This document shows, in pieces, positions 53,842-62,304 of a DNA stretch of 64,000 nt. The translations under genes were made by a program, and so were the position numbers. The stretch comes from Janthinobacterium sp. 61 (GTDB taxonomy: Bacteria; Pseudomonadota; Gammaproteobacteria; Burkholderiales; Burkholderiaceae_D). How positions within the stretch are numbered: position 1 is the stretch's first letter; every line of letters starts with the position of its first letter. The notes under the pieces were generated by a model, which worked only from the letters and a program-made list of their open reading frames with translations, was not told the origin of the DNA and did not search any database. Location of the stretch: positions 5,332,001 through 5,396,000 of the forward strand of contig NZ_PJMQ01000001.1 of NCBI RefSeq assembly GCF_002846335.1. Direction: 5' to 3'.

Positions 53842-56800
53842 ATGATCAATCACAAACGACTTCGGCTAACGCAAATCGCGTTCAGCCTGTCTATTGCACT
53901 GGCGGCGGTACCATCGTTCGCACAGAACACTACCTCGGCCATCAGCGGACGTATCTCGTCCAATGACGGCAAGCCTGCAGCTGGCGCCCAGGTCAATATC
54001 GTTCACGTTGAATCTGGCTCCGTCAGCAACGTGACCACCGATGCCGAAGGCCGCTATGTTGCACGTGGCTTGCGCGCAGGCGGTCCTTACACGATCACCA
54101 TTACCAAGAATGGCGAAGTGGAAAAACGCGAAGGCGTCTTCATCCAGCTGGCTGAAACGGCCAGCGTCGATGCGACCCTGGGCGCGCAGATGCAAGTGGT
54201 GAATGTCAGCACGAACGCCATCCGCAATCAGGTGTTTAACCGCAACAACATGGGCGCCGGCACCAATATCAGCCCGACCGAACTGGCTACCCAGGCATCG
54301 ATCTCGCGCAGCCTGCAAGACTATGCCCGCGCCGACCCACGCCTGTCGCAAACAGACAAGGAACGCGGTGAAATTTCCGTCGCTGGCCAGAACTCGCGCT
54401 ACAACTCAATGACGATTGACGGCGTGGCCGTGAACGACACCTTCGGCCTGGAAGCGTCCGGCACAGCAACGGGCAAGCAACCGATCTCGATCGAAGCGAT
54501 CCAGTCGGTGCAAGTGAACGTCGCCAACTATGACGTGACGCAAAAAGGCTACACGGGCGCCAACATCAATGCCGTGACCAAGTCCGGTACCAACAAGGTC
54601 AAGGGCAGCGTGTATTACGTCTTCCGTAATGACACCACGTCCGGCGACCGTTACAACAGCACCGACGACACCTACAGCGCGCCACCGAAATCGAAGGACA
54701 CCACCAAGGGCATCACCCTGGGCGGCCCGCTGATCGAAGACAAACTGTTCTTGTTTGCTAACTACGAAGAAACCAAGAGCTCGCGCGGCGCCCCTTCCTT
54801 CGGTCCGATCGGCAGCGCGCAGACTAACGTTGCTATTACGCAATCGGCTATCGATGGCGCCGTCACCATCGCCAAAGACAAGTACGGTCTCGATATCGGC
54901 ACCTCGGCTGTGCCTAGTGGTTCGGAATTCACGGCCAAGGAAAAGCTGCTGAAACTGGACTGGAACTTGACCGACACCCAGCGCATGATGGTGCGTTATG
55001 CCAAGACCGAACAATCCGAGCCAATCTACACGGGTTTCTCGGCGACTGGCCTGTCGCTGAGCTCGTACTGGTACGCGCAAGAGAAAAGCCTGGAGACTCT
55101 GGTTGGCCAGTGGACGGCCGAGTGGACGCCAACGTTCTCGACCGAAGTAAAGGTGTCGTCGCGCAAATATGACAGCGTGCCAAAAAACAATGCCTTCCTG
55201 CCGGCCATGGGCTTGCAGTTCACGGGCGCGCTGCCAGCCGGAGCGCCGGCTGGCCTGGCTACCGGTAGCCGCTTCCTGAACTTTGGTACGGAACAGAGCC
55301 GCCAGAAAAACGTATTGGGCACCAAGACCAAAGATTTCTACGCAGCCGGTACCTGGGCGCTGGGCGATCATGAAGTCAAGTTTGGTACCGATTACAGCAA
55401 GAATGACGTTTATAACGCGTTCCTGCAAAACGTCAACGGTAACTACACCTTCGGTTGTATCAACAGCAGCGCAACTGTGGCCTATTCGTTTGGCGCGATC
55501 AATTGCGGTACCGCCACTGCGGCGCAACTGCAAGCCGCCGTACTGGAAAACTTCAGCCGCGGCCGTCCAAGCTCGTACTCCTATCAGGTGGCGCAGCCTG
55601 GCCGCACGCTGAACGATGCCATTGCGACGTTCTCGCTGAAAAACATCGGCCTGTTCCTGCAAGATAGCTGGGATGTCAGCAAGCAACTGACGGTCATGGC
55701 CGGTTTGCGCATCGATGGCACACGCATCGGTGAAAAACCGCTCTACAATGCATTGGCTGCCCAGCCAACGGTGGCACGTACGACGCCAACCGGTCGTCAA
55801 ACGGGCGGTTTCGGCATCGACAATTCGCACACCATCGATGGCGAGAACCTGTACCAGCCACGCGTTGGCTTCAACTACAAGCTCGATTCGGCACGTCCGA
55901 CGCAGTTCCGCGGCGGCTTCGGCCTGTTCCAAGGTGCGGCAGCCAGCGTATGGCTGGGTAATCCTTACCAAAATACCGGTCTGGTCACCCAAAACATCAC
56001 TTGCACCTCCTCGGCTGGCACCTGCCCGACAACCGATGGGTTCTTCAACCCGGATCCAACCAAGCAGCCTAGCAACCTGAGCGCTGTTGTTCCAGCCATG
56101 AAGGTCGATGCCCTTAGCACGGACTTGGCGCAGCCATCCGTATGGAAGGCCAACCTGGCGTTCGAACATGAGTTGCCATGGATGGGTCTGATTTTTGGCG
56201 CTGAATACCTGCGCCTGCAAACCAAAAACTCGATTTACTATGAAGAGTTGAATCTGGGTGCGCCAACGGCTTTCGGTAGTGATGGCCGTCCAATGTACTA
56301 TGGCCCGAACGCCTACAAAACCTCGTGCTGGAATGCGACGGGCGGTCTGATCGGTGGTGCGAATTGCAGCGCGTTGACAAAAGCCGGCAGCAATGCCGCC
56401 TTCGGCCAGGTGCTGATCGCCAAGAACACCGATAAAGGTGAATCGAACGTGATGACCCTGTCCTTGCGCAGCCCGCTGCGTGAAGGCCTGTCGTGGGGTA
56501 CGTCGTACACGTACAGCGATGCCACAGAAGTGTCGCCGCTGACGTCGTCGACCTCGAGCTCGAACTGGGGCGGCCGTGCCGTCTTCAATCCGAACGAGAA
56601 TGTCGCGTCGAACTCGAACTACATGGTCAAGGACCGCTTCACGGCCAACGTCAACTGGCAAAAACGCTTCTTCGGCGAATACAAGACCACGTTTGGTCTG
56701 TTCTATGAAGGCCGTAGCGGCAAGCCATACAGCTGGACCATCAACAATGACTTGAACGGTGACGGTCTGGCCGGCAATGACTTGATGTACATTCCTAGCG

Positions 56801-57252
56801 CGCCAGGTTCGGGTGACGTCGTGTTTGCCGGCGCCACGCCAGCGGCACGTGCTGCCAACGAAGCGGCGTTCTGGAAAGTGGTCAACGCCAATGGCGACCT
56901 GCGTAAAGCCAAGGGCGGCGTGATTGGCCGTAACGAAAGCTTTGCACCATGGACCAACAGCTTCGACGTGCGTTTGAGCCAGGAAGTTCCCGGCTTCTTC
57001 AAGGGTAACAAGGGTATCTTCACCTTCGACATCCTGAACGTCGGTAACATGATCAACCGTAAATGGGGCCGTATCAATGAAGTGGCCTTTCAATCGGCTG
57101 GTGGTCAGGTACGCAGCTTCGTCGACTACGTCGGTATGGAAAACGGCAAGTATGTCTACAACACCCGTCCTGTCGTAGAGGGCCTGGAAACGCGTCAAGC
57201 CAAAGGCGAATCGCAATGGGCGCTGCAAGCAACGGTCAAGTACGAATTCTAA
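53842..57252 (+). CDS. Oar-type TonB-dependent receptor with carboxypeptidase-regulatory domain
   Basis: 1,136-residue outer-membrane receptor. Signal peptide about 1-27 (LSIALAAVPSFA). Residues about 32-110 form a carboxypeptidase-regulatory-like beta domain (SAISGRISSNDGKPAAGAQV), then the plug (SRSLQDYARADPRLSQTDKE, YNSMTIDGVAVNDTFGLEAS, NVANYDVTQKGYTGANINAV) and a very large barrel ending LQATVKYEF with a terminal Phe. Oar-like receptors take up large or oligomeric substrates. Neighbours suggest nucleosides, nucleotides or DNA fragments, but that is inference. It has its own terminator and a weak ribosome site. Confidence 0.9.
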   Translation: MINHKRLRLTQIAFSLSIALAAVPSFAQNTTSAISGRISSNDGKPAAGAQVNIVHVESGSVSNVTTDAEGRYVARGLRAGGPYTITITKNGEVEKREGVFIQLAETASVDATLGAQMQVVNVSTNAIRNQVFNRNNMGAGTNISPTELATQASISRSLQDYARADPRLSQTDKERGEISVAGQNSRYNSMTIDGVAVNDTFGLEASGTATGKQPISIEAIQSVQVNVANYDVTQKGYTGANINAVTKSGTNKVKGSVYYVFRNDTTSGDRYNSTDDTYSAPPKSKDTTKGITLGGPLIEDKLFLFANYEETKSSRGAPSFGPIGSAQTNVAITQSAIDGAVTIAKDKYGLDIGTSAVPSGSEFTAKEKLLKLDWNLTDTQRMMVRYAKTEQSEPIYTGFSATGLSLSSYWYAQEKSLETLVGQWTAEWTPTFSTEVKVSSRKYDSVPKNNAFLPAMGLQFTGALPAGAPAGLATGSRFLNFGTEQSRQKNVLGTKTKDFYAAGTWALGDHEVKFGTDYSKNDVYNAFLQNVNGNYTFGCINSSATVAYSFGAINCGTATAAQLQAAVLENFSRGRPSSYSYQVAQPGRTLNDAIATFSLKNIGLFLQDSWDVSKQLTVMAGLRIDGTRIGEKPLYNALAAQPTVARTTPTGRQTGGFGIDNSHTIDGENLYQPRVGFNYKLDSARPTQFRGGFGLFQGAAASVWLGNPYQNTGLVTQNITCTSSAGTCPTTDGFFNPDPTKQPSNLSAVVPAMKVDALSTDLAQPSVWKANLAFEHELPWMGLIFGAEYLRLQTKNSIYYEELNLGAPTAFGSDGRPMYYGPNAYKTSCWNATGGLIGGANCSALTKAGSNAAFGQVLIAKNTDKGESNVMTLSLRSPLREGLSWGTSYTYSDATEVSPLTSSTSSSNWGGRAVFNPNENVASNSNYMVKDRFTANVNWQKRFFGEYKTTFGLFYEGRSGKPYSWTINNDLNGDGLAGNDLMYIPSAPGSGDVVFAGATPAARAANEAAFWKVVNANGDLRKAKGGVIGRNESFAPWTNSFDVRLSQEVPGFFKGNKGIFTFDILNVGNMINRKWGRINEVAFQSAGGQVRSFVDYVGMENGKYVYNTRPVVEGLETRQAKGESQWALQATVKYEF

Positions 57253-57287
57253 TTTCGTCCTTGCCTCGTAGCTCGGCAAAGTAAAAA

Positions 57288-57317
57288 ACGGCTGGTGGCG
57301 ACACCAGCCGTTTTTTT
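57288..57317 (+). terminator. Terminator of the TonB-dependent receptor gene
   Basis: ACGGCTGGTG / CACCAGCCGT arms with loop GCGA and a T-run (57311-57317), 36 bp after the stop. Confidence 0.93.
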
Positions 57318-57363
57318 ATACACAAGATGGTTTACTCTTCCCCTTTTCAATAAATATCATTCC

Positions 57364-59061
57364 ATGGCTCACTTCCTACGCACTCCGGTCGCTGCCGCGG
57401 CCCTGATCCTGATCCTGTCCGCCTGCAGCAACCTGGCGCCTGCACCCAGCGGCCCGATTGAAGTGAATCTGGTTGCCCTGAACGATTTTCACGGCAACCT
57501 CGACCGCAGCAAATTCACCTACACGAGCGCTGCCGATGCGGAGCGCAAGACGGTGCAGGCCGGCGGCATCGATACCTTGTCCGGCGCCCTGACGGCGTGG
57601 CGCCGCGAAGACGCGCAGCTGATTTTTGTCGGCAATGGCGACCTGGTCGGCGCCAGCCCCGCCATGTCGGCGCTGTGGGCGGACGAACCGAGCATCGTGG
57701 CCATGAATATGCTGGGCATGAAGGCCAGCTCGGTCGGCAACCATGAATTTGACCAAGGCAAGGCGGAGCTGCTGCGCCAGCAGCGCGGCGGCTGCGAGTC
57801 GTCGCGCGCCGACAAGGCCTGCAAGTTCACGCCCGACTTCAAGGGCGCCAGCTATACCTATATGGCGGCCAATGTCATCGATACGCAAACGGGCAAGTCC
57901 CTGCTGCCAGCCTACCGCATCGAAGAGGCCCATGGCGTCAAGGTGGGCTTGATAGGCGCCGTGCTGAAAGATACGCCGTCCGTGGTGACGGCCGCCGGCA
58001 TTGCCGGTTTGCAGTTTGGCGATGAAGCGGACGCCATCAACGCCACCTTGCCGCAGTTGCGCGCGCAGGGCGTAGGCGTGTTCGTCGTGCTGCTGCATCA
58101 GGGCGGCGAGACGAAGGAAGCCGTCGATCAGCCCGATTGCAGCCACTTGAAGGGCGCAGTGGTCGACGTGGTGAAACGCCTCGACCCGGCGATCCAGCTG
58201 GTCGTCAGCGGCCATTCGCACCAGGGTTATCTGTGCCGTGTCGATGGCCGCCTAGTGACGCAGGCACAGATGGGCGGGCATATGTTGACGCGCATCAAAC
58301 TCAAGGTCGATCCCCTCAAGAACGCGCTGATCAATGCCAGCGCGCAAAACGTTGTCATGCTGCCGGGCATGTATGAGCCGGACCCGGCCGTGGCAGCTTA
58401 CCTGGAATCGGTGAAGCAGCGCAGCGCGGCCGAGTTGTCGCGCCCCGTCGCCGCCATCGCCGTGCCCACCGTGGGCCGCAGCACCAAGGGCAGCGGCGCT
58501 TCCGCGCTGGGCGACCTGGTGGCCGACAGCACCCTGTTCGGCGCGCGCGCTGCCGGCGCACAAATCGGTCTGATGAACAATGGCGGCATCCGCAAGGATC
58601 TGGAAGCGGGCGCCGATCTGATGACGAACGTGGGCCAGAACCAGGCGGTTGTCCCGTTCGGTAATACCCTGATCGTGGTCAGCCTGTCCGGCGCACAAAT
58701 CCGTACCTTGCTCGAGCAGCAATGGCCGGGTGCCGAAGCGGAAGACAACAACTTGCTGCAAGTGTCCGAAGGTTTCAGCTATCGCTGGGACAGTACACGT
58801 CCCCAGGGCCAGCGCGTGCTGCCGGGCAGCATCATGCTCAATGGCGTGGCTATTGATGACAATCAACAATACCGTGTCGCCGCCAATAGTTTCCTCGCTG
58901 GCGGCGGCGACCGTTTCACCGTGCTGGCGGCCGGCACCCGCCGCCTCGACACGGGCGTGCGCGATATCGACGCCTTCAGCGATTACCTGATTGCCCGCGC
59001 GCGCGCCGGCAAGCCCGCTGGCAGCGCCACGGCAGCCGGCCGCATCGTGCGCGTCAAATAA
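57364..59061 (+). CDS. 5'-nucleotidase / 2',3'-cyclic phosphodiesterase family lipoprotein
   Basis: 565 residues with a lipoprotein signal (lipobox LSAC, Cys21). The metallophosphoesterase domain has VALNDFHGN (Asp41, His43), VGNGDLVGAS, SVGNHEFDQG and VVSGHSHQGY; the C-terminal 5'-nucleotidase domain has LMNNGGIRKDLEAG and FGNTLIVVSLSGAQ. It removes phosphate from nucleotides at the cell envelope (UshA-like), supplying nucleosides to the exported adenosine deaminase. ATG 57364 was chosen over the open frame from 57295, which overlaps the terminator. Confidence 0.92.
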   Translation: MAHFLRTPVAAAALILILSACSNLAPAPSGPIEVNLVALNDFHGNLDRSKFTYTSAADAERKTVQAGGIDTLSGALTAWRREDAQLIFVGNGDLVGASPAMSALWADEPSIVAMNMLGMKASSVGNHEFDQGKAELLRQQRGGCESSRADKACKFTPDFKGASYTYMAANVIDTQTGKSLLPAYRIEEAHGVKVGLIGAVLKDTPSVVTAAGIAGLQFGDEADAINATLPQLRAQGVGVFVVLLHQGGETKEAVDQPDCSHLKGAVVDVVKRLDPAIQLVVSGHSHQGYLCRVDGRLVTQAQMGGHMLTRIKLKVDPLKNALINASAQNVVMLPGMYEPDPAVAAYLESVKQRSAAELSRPVAAIAVPTVGRSTKGSGASALGDLVADSTLFGARAAGAQIGLMNNGGIRKDLEAGADLMTNVGQNQAVVPFGNTLIVVSLSGAQIRTLLEQQWPGAEAEDNNLLQVSEGFSYRWDSTRPQGQRVLPGSIMLNGVAIDDNQQYRVAANSFLAGGGDRFTVLAAGTRRLDTGVRDIDAFSDYLIARARAGKPAGSATAAGRIVRVK

Positions 59062-59078
59062 CATTTCAAGGAATAACC

Positions 59079-60308
59079 ATGCGTCGCTTATTTGTTTCCG
59101 TACTTCTCTCCAGCCTGTTCGCAGGCACGGCCCACGCCGAATTCAGCATTCCCGGCTTTGAGCTGGTGCATACCTCGCCCGTGGAAACCACCTTGACGAA
59201 TCCCGACTTGCGCGAACCTGTCGCCGTGTGGACTGAGCTGTTCGATGCGGCAAAAAAAGAGATCGTTATCGCCCAGTTCTATGCCGTCAGCAAGCCGGGC
59301 ACGGCCTTTGAAAAGGTGCTGGCCAGTTTGACGGCCGCCGGCCAGCGCGGCGTGAAAATCCGCTTCCTGCTGGACCAGAAAGGCGTGGGCTTGTCGGACG
59401 CGGCGACCATCGCCCGTATCAAGGCGATGCCCAACCTGGACTTGCGCCTCATCGATTTCAATAAAATCACGGGCAATGGCATCGTGCACGCGAAATATCT
59501 GGCCGTCGATGGCCAGGTCGCCTATATCGGCAGCCAGAACTTCGACTGGCGCTCGTTCGAGCACATTCATGAAACGGGCTTGAAGATCACGGAGCCTGCC
59601 ATGGTCAGCCAGGTGCAAGCCATCTTCGAGCAAGATTGGCAAGCCCAGGCGTTGACGTCGCAGGGCGGCCGCGCCACGGTGCTCAACAGCAAGGTGGTAC
59701 CGGCCAATTACGCGCAGAACGCTTTCCTGCTGGCCAGTCCGAATGCGTACAACCCGGCTGGCGTGGGCGACTCGGAAACGGGCTTGCCTGCCTTGCTGGC
59801 CGAAGCGAAAAGCGAAGTGCGCATTCAGCTGCTCGACTATGCGCCCTTGTCGTATGGCCCGAACCGCACGCGTCCATACTACGCCGTGATTGACAACGCC
59901 GTGCGCGCAGCTGCCCAGCGTGGCGTGAAGATCAAGCTGATGGTGTCAAGCTGGAATACGGAAGCGCCGGCCATCGCCTACCTGAAAAGCCTGGCCCTGC
60001 TGCCGAACGTGGAAATCCGCATCGTGACGATTCCTACGGCTTCGACAGGGTTCATTCCGTTTGCGCGCGTGATCCACAGCAAGACCATGAGCATCGATGG
60101 CAAGCTGGCCTGGGTCGGCACGAGCAACTGGGCGGGAGGCTATTTCGACTTGTCGCGCAACCTGGAAGTGGTACTGCGCAATGATGCCATGGCGCAGCGG
60201 ATTGCCGCGCTGCATGAACAGACGTGGAGCTCGGCGTATGCGCAGCCCATCGACATCAACAAGCAGTACCCGAAACCGGCCAAGGCAGCGCCGCAAGGCA
60301 AGGAGTAA
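59079..60308 (+). CDS. Exported phospholipase D-fold protein (two HKD motifs)
   Basis: 409 residues; signal peptide 1-20 (VLLSSLFAGTAHA). Two complete HxKx4D motifs: His137, Lys139, Asp144 (HAKYLAVDGQVAYIGSQNFD) and His333, Lys335, Asp340 (HSKTMSIDGKLAWVGTSNW). This fold covers phospholipases, cardiolipin synthases and endonucleases such as Nuc. Export and position between a 5'-nucleotidase and an S1/P1 nuclease suggest a periplasmic nuclease or phosphodiesterase, not a cardiolipin synthase; the substrate is not proven. AAGGAA precedes the ATG. The next gene starts at its stop codon. Confidence 0.88.
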   Translation: MRRLFVSVLLSSLFAGTAHAEFSIPGFELVHTSPVETTLTNPDLREPVAVWTELFDAAKKEIVIAQFYAVSKPGTAFEKVLASLTAAGQRGVKIRFLLDQKGVGLSDAATIARIKAMPNLDLRLIDFNKITGNGIVHAKYLAVDGQVAYIGSQNFDWRSFEHIHETGLKITEPAMVSQVQAIFEQDWQAQALTSQGGRATVLNSKVVPANYAQNAFLLASPNAYNPAGVGDSETGLPALLAEAKSEVRIQLLDYAPLSYGPNRTRPYYAVIDNAVRAAAQRGVKIKLMVSSWNTEAPAIAYLKSLALLPNVEIRIVTIPTASTGFIPFARVIHSKTMSIDGKLAWVGTSNWAGGYFDLSRNLEVVLRNDAMAQRIAALHEQTWSSAYAQPIDINKQYPKPAKAAPQGKE

Positions 60309-61390
60309 TGGTGAGAAAATCGATGAAGAAGTTAGTTTGCTTGCTGGCGCTGGGCGCCGCTTTTGCTTCCGGCAACGCACTGGCCTGGGGCAACGACGGC
60401 CACCGCGCCGTGGGCGCCATCGCCGACCAATTGCTCAAGGGCAGCGCCGCCCAGGTTCAGATGGCCAAGTTGCTGCTGCCGGGTGAAAGTCTGGAAAAGA
60501 TCGCCAACTGGCCCGACTGCGTGAAGGGTACGTATTGCGGCCCGCAATCGCCCGAAATGCTGACCTATGTCGCGGCAAACCCCAAGCATGGCCAATACCA
60601 TTACACGAACGTGCCATTCCAGAACGAGCACTACCATGACCATGGCGTGGGCACGGCTGACGACGATATCGTGCAAACGCTCAAGCAGGCTATCCTGGTA
60701 TTGCAGGGCAAGGCTGATGCCGCCAGCAATCCGCATGGCTTCAGCCAGCGCGAGGCGCTGATCCTGATCACGCACCTGGTGGGCGATATCCACCAGCCAT
60801 TACATGTTGGCAATGCGTTTCTCGGCAAGGATGGCCAGTTTTTCGTGCCGGCCACGCAGGCACAGATCGACGACGTCGTCATTTTCAATGCGCGCGGCGG
60901 TAACGACTTGCTGCTCGACGATGCGAAGATGACGGCGCTGTCGGACGCCGTGATTCCCGCGCCGCCGCCGGTGGAAGAAGGCATGGCGAAAGCTCCCGCC
61001 TATCCGAAGTCGCCCACCAAGCCCCTGCATTCGTACTGGGATACGACCGTGGTCGATTACGCCATGCGCCGCCTGAGCACGCGCACGCCGCAGCAGTTTG
61101 CGCGTACGGTGATTGCCAGCCAGCCACAAGTGAGCGGCAATACTGGCGACCCTGCCACCTGGCCGTATCAGTGGGCTGATGCCTCGCTGGCGGCATCAAA
61201 AATTGCTTTCACGGACGTGGTAGCCGGTCCGGCCACGCAGCAGACCAGCCGCAAGGGCGAGGTGTATAAGGTGTGGGCCTTGACGGTGCCGGACAATTAC
61301 CCCGTGCCCAGCTCGGCGCTGGCGAAGCAGCAACTGATCGAGGCGGGCTATCATCTGGCTGCCCTGTTGCAGGTGATTTGGCCACAATAA
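60308..61390 (+). CDS. Exported S1/P1 nuclease
   Basis: 360 residues. After a signal peptide ending ASGNALA, mature protein starts WGNDGHRAVGAIA: the N-terminal Trp and nearby His are zinc ligands in this family. ITHLVGDIHQPLHVGNAFLG supplies the His and Asp of the trinuclear zinc centre, and LHSYWDTTVV a further ligand. It cleaves single-stranded DNA and RNA to 5'-mononucleotides, which the upstream 5'-nucleotidase can use. Start is uncertain among ATG 60308, GTG 60311 (best spaced from AAGGAG) and ATG 60323. Confidence 0.92.
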   Translation: MVRKSMKKLVCLLALGAAFASGNALAWGNDGHRAVGAIADQLLKGSAAQVQMAKLLLPGESLEKIANWPDCVKGTYCGPQSPEMLTYVAANPKHGQYHYTNVPFQNEHYHDHGVGTADDDIVQTLKQAILVLQGKADAASNPHGFSQREALILITHLVGDIHQPLHVGNAFLGKDGQFFVPATQAQIDDVVIFNARGGNDLLLDDAKMTALSDAVIPAPPPVEEGMAKAPAYPKSPTKPLHSYWDTTVVDYAMRRLSTRTPQQFARTVIASQPQVSGNTGDPATWPYQWADASLAASKIAFTDVVAGPATQQTSRKGEVYKVWALTVPDNYPVPSSALAKQQLIEAGYHLAALLQVIWPQ

Positions 61391-61420
61391 TTTGGCGACG
61401 ACAGGCTGTGGAATAGAAAG

Positions 61421-61446
61421 AAAGCGGCCTGCGGGCCGCTTTTTTT
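61421..61446. terminator. Terminator between the S1/P1 nuclease and DeoR genes
   Basis: AAAGCGGCC / GGCCGCTTT arms (61421-61429, 61434-61442) followed by T to 61446. It lies at the convergent ends and overlaps the last codon of the regulator gene. Confidence 0.85.
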
Positions 61447-62209
61447 ATGCCAGGGTGATGGCAATTCCCATGTCGCGGTAGGGCGCGACCAGGGCGTCGT
61501 CGATGTCGCGGTGCACGATGATATCGTTGACCTGGCTCAAGGGCGCGATCTGGAACGGCGAGGCCGTATTGAACTTTTCCGGCGAGGCCAGCACGACAGT
61601 GCGGTTTGACGCCTCGCTCAGCGCGCGTTTCACGCACGCTTCTTCATAGTCCCCGGTGGTGATGCCCGCTTGCGGATGCAGGCTGGCCACGCCCATGAAA
61701 TACAGGTCGGCGCGAATGCGGCCGATGGCTTCCACTGTCGCTGCGCCGACGCCCACGATGGAGTGCTTGTACAGGCGCCCGCCCAGCATCAGCACCTCGA
61801 TTGATGGGTGATTCACCAGTTCGACGGCAATCGAGGGACTGTGCGTGACGACGGTGGCGTGCAATTCGCGCGGCAGCTGGCGCGCCAGTTGCACGGCGGT
61901 CGTGCCGCCATCAATGAACACCACGTGTCCCGCTTGTATCATGGCCGCTGCCGCGCGGCCGATGGCGGGTTTTGCTTGCGGCGAAATCTGTTCACGCCCG
62001 GCAAACGGCGCCAGGGCGGGCGAGCGGGGCAGCAAGGGCAAGGCGCCGCCGTGCACACGTTCCAGCAAGCCCTCCTTGGCCAGTTCGCGCAGGTCGCGCC
62101 GTATCGTGTCTTCCGACAAGCCCAGGGCATCGCTGACGGCCCTGGCGACGATCTGTCCTTCGCGCTGGAGCAAGTCCAGCAGGTATTGTTTGCGCTGATG
62201 TGTGAGCAT
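61445..62209 (-). CDS. DeoR/GlpR-family transcriptional regulator
   Basis: 254 residues. HTH at about 3-57 (THQRKQYLLDLLQREGQIVA, LSEDTIRRDLRELAKEGLLE, RVHGGAL) and a DeoRC sugar-phosphate sensor domain with VVFIDGGTTAVQLARQL, LMLGGRLYKHSIVGVGAATV and DLYFMGVASLHPQAGITTGD. Effectors in the family are phosphorylated sugars; ribose or deoxyribose phosphate would fit the nucleoside context. The upstream ATG at 62323 is rejected because its codons cover the operator repeats and the divergent gene start. Confidence 0.9.
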   Translation of the reverse strand: MLTHQRKQYLLDLLQREGQIVARAVSDALGLSEDTIRRDLRELAKEGLLERVHGGALPLLPRSPALAPFAGREQISPQAKPAIGRAAAAMIQAGHVVFIDGGTTAVQLARQLPRELHATVVTHSPSIAVELVNHPSIEVLMLGGRLYKHSIVGVGAATVEAIGRIRADLYFMGVASLHPQAGITTGDYEEACVKRALSEASNRTVVLASPEKFNTASPFQIAPLSQVNDIIVHRDIDDALVAPYRDMGIAITLA

Positions 62210-62212
62210 AGA

Positions 62213-62240
62213 TTTTCTTGAGTTTTCTTGTATTTTCTTG
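62213..62240. promoter_or_regulatory. Three TTTTCTTG direct repeats, 10 bp apart
   Basis: TTTTCTTG at 62213-62220, 62223-62230 and 62233-62240 with an exact 10-bp period, directly upstream of the DeoR gene. Helically phased direct repeats are a plausible operator for a DeoR oligomer. CAAG words follow toward the Nudix gene (GCAAGTACACGCAAGCACAA, 62276-62295). Confidence 0.6.
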
Positions 62241-62304
62241 ATATTGCACGAGTCTGCATGATAAAGTCGACAAAAGCAAGTACACGCAAGCACAAGGAGA
62301 TGAC

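Noticed and set aside
54406-57279. 957-residue minus-strand open frame opposite the TonB-dependent receptor
   Set aside because: Long antisense frames are common opposite GC-rich genes with strong codon bias; no motif, signal peptide or ribosome site, and it covers the terminator.
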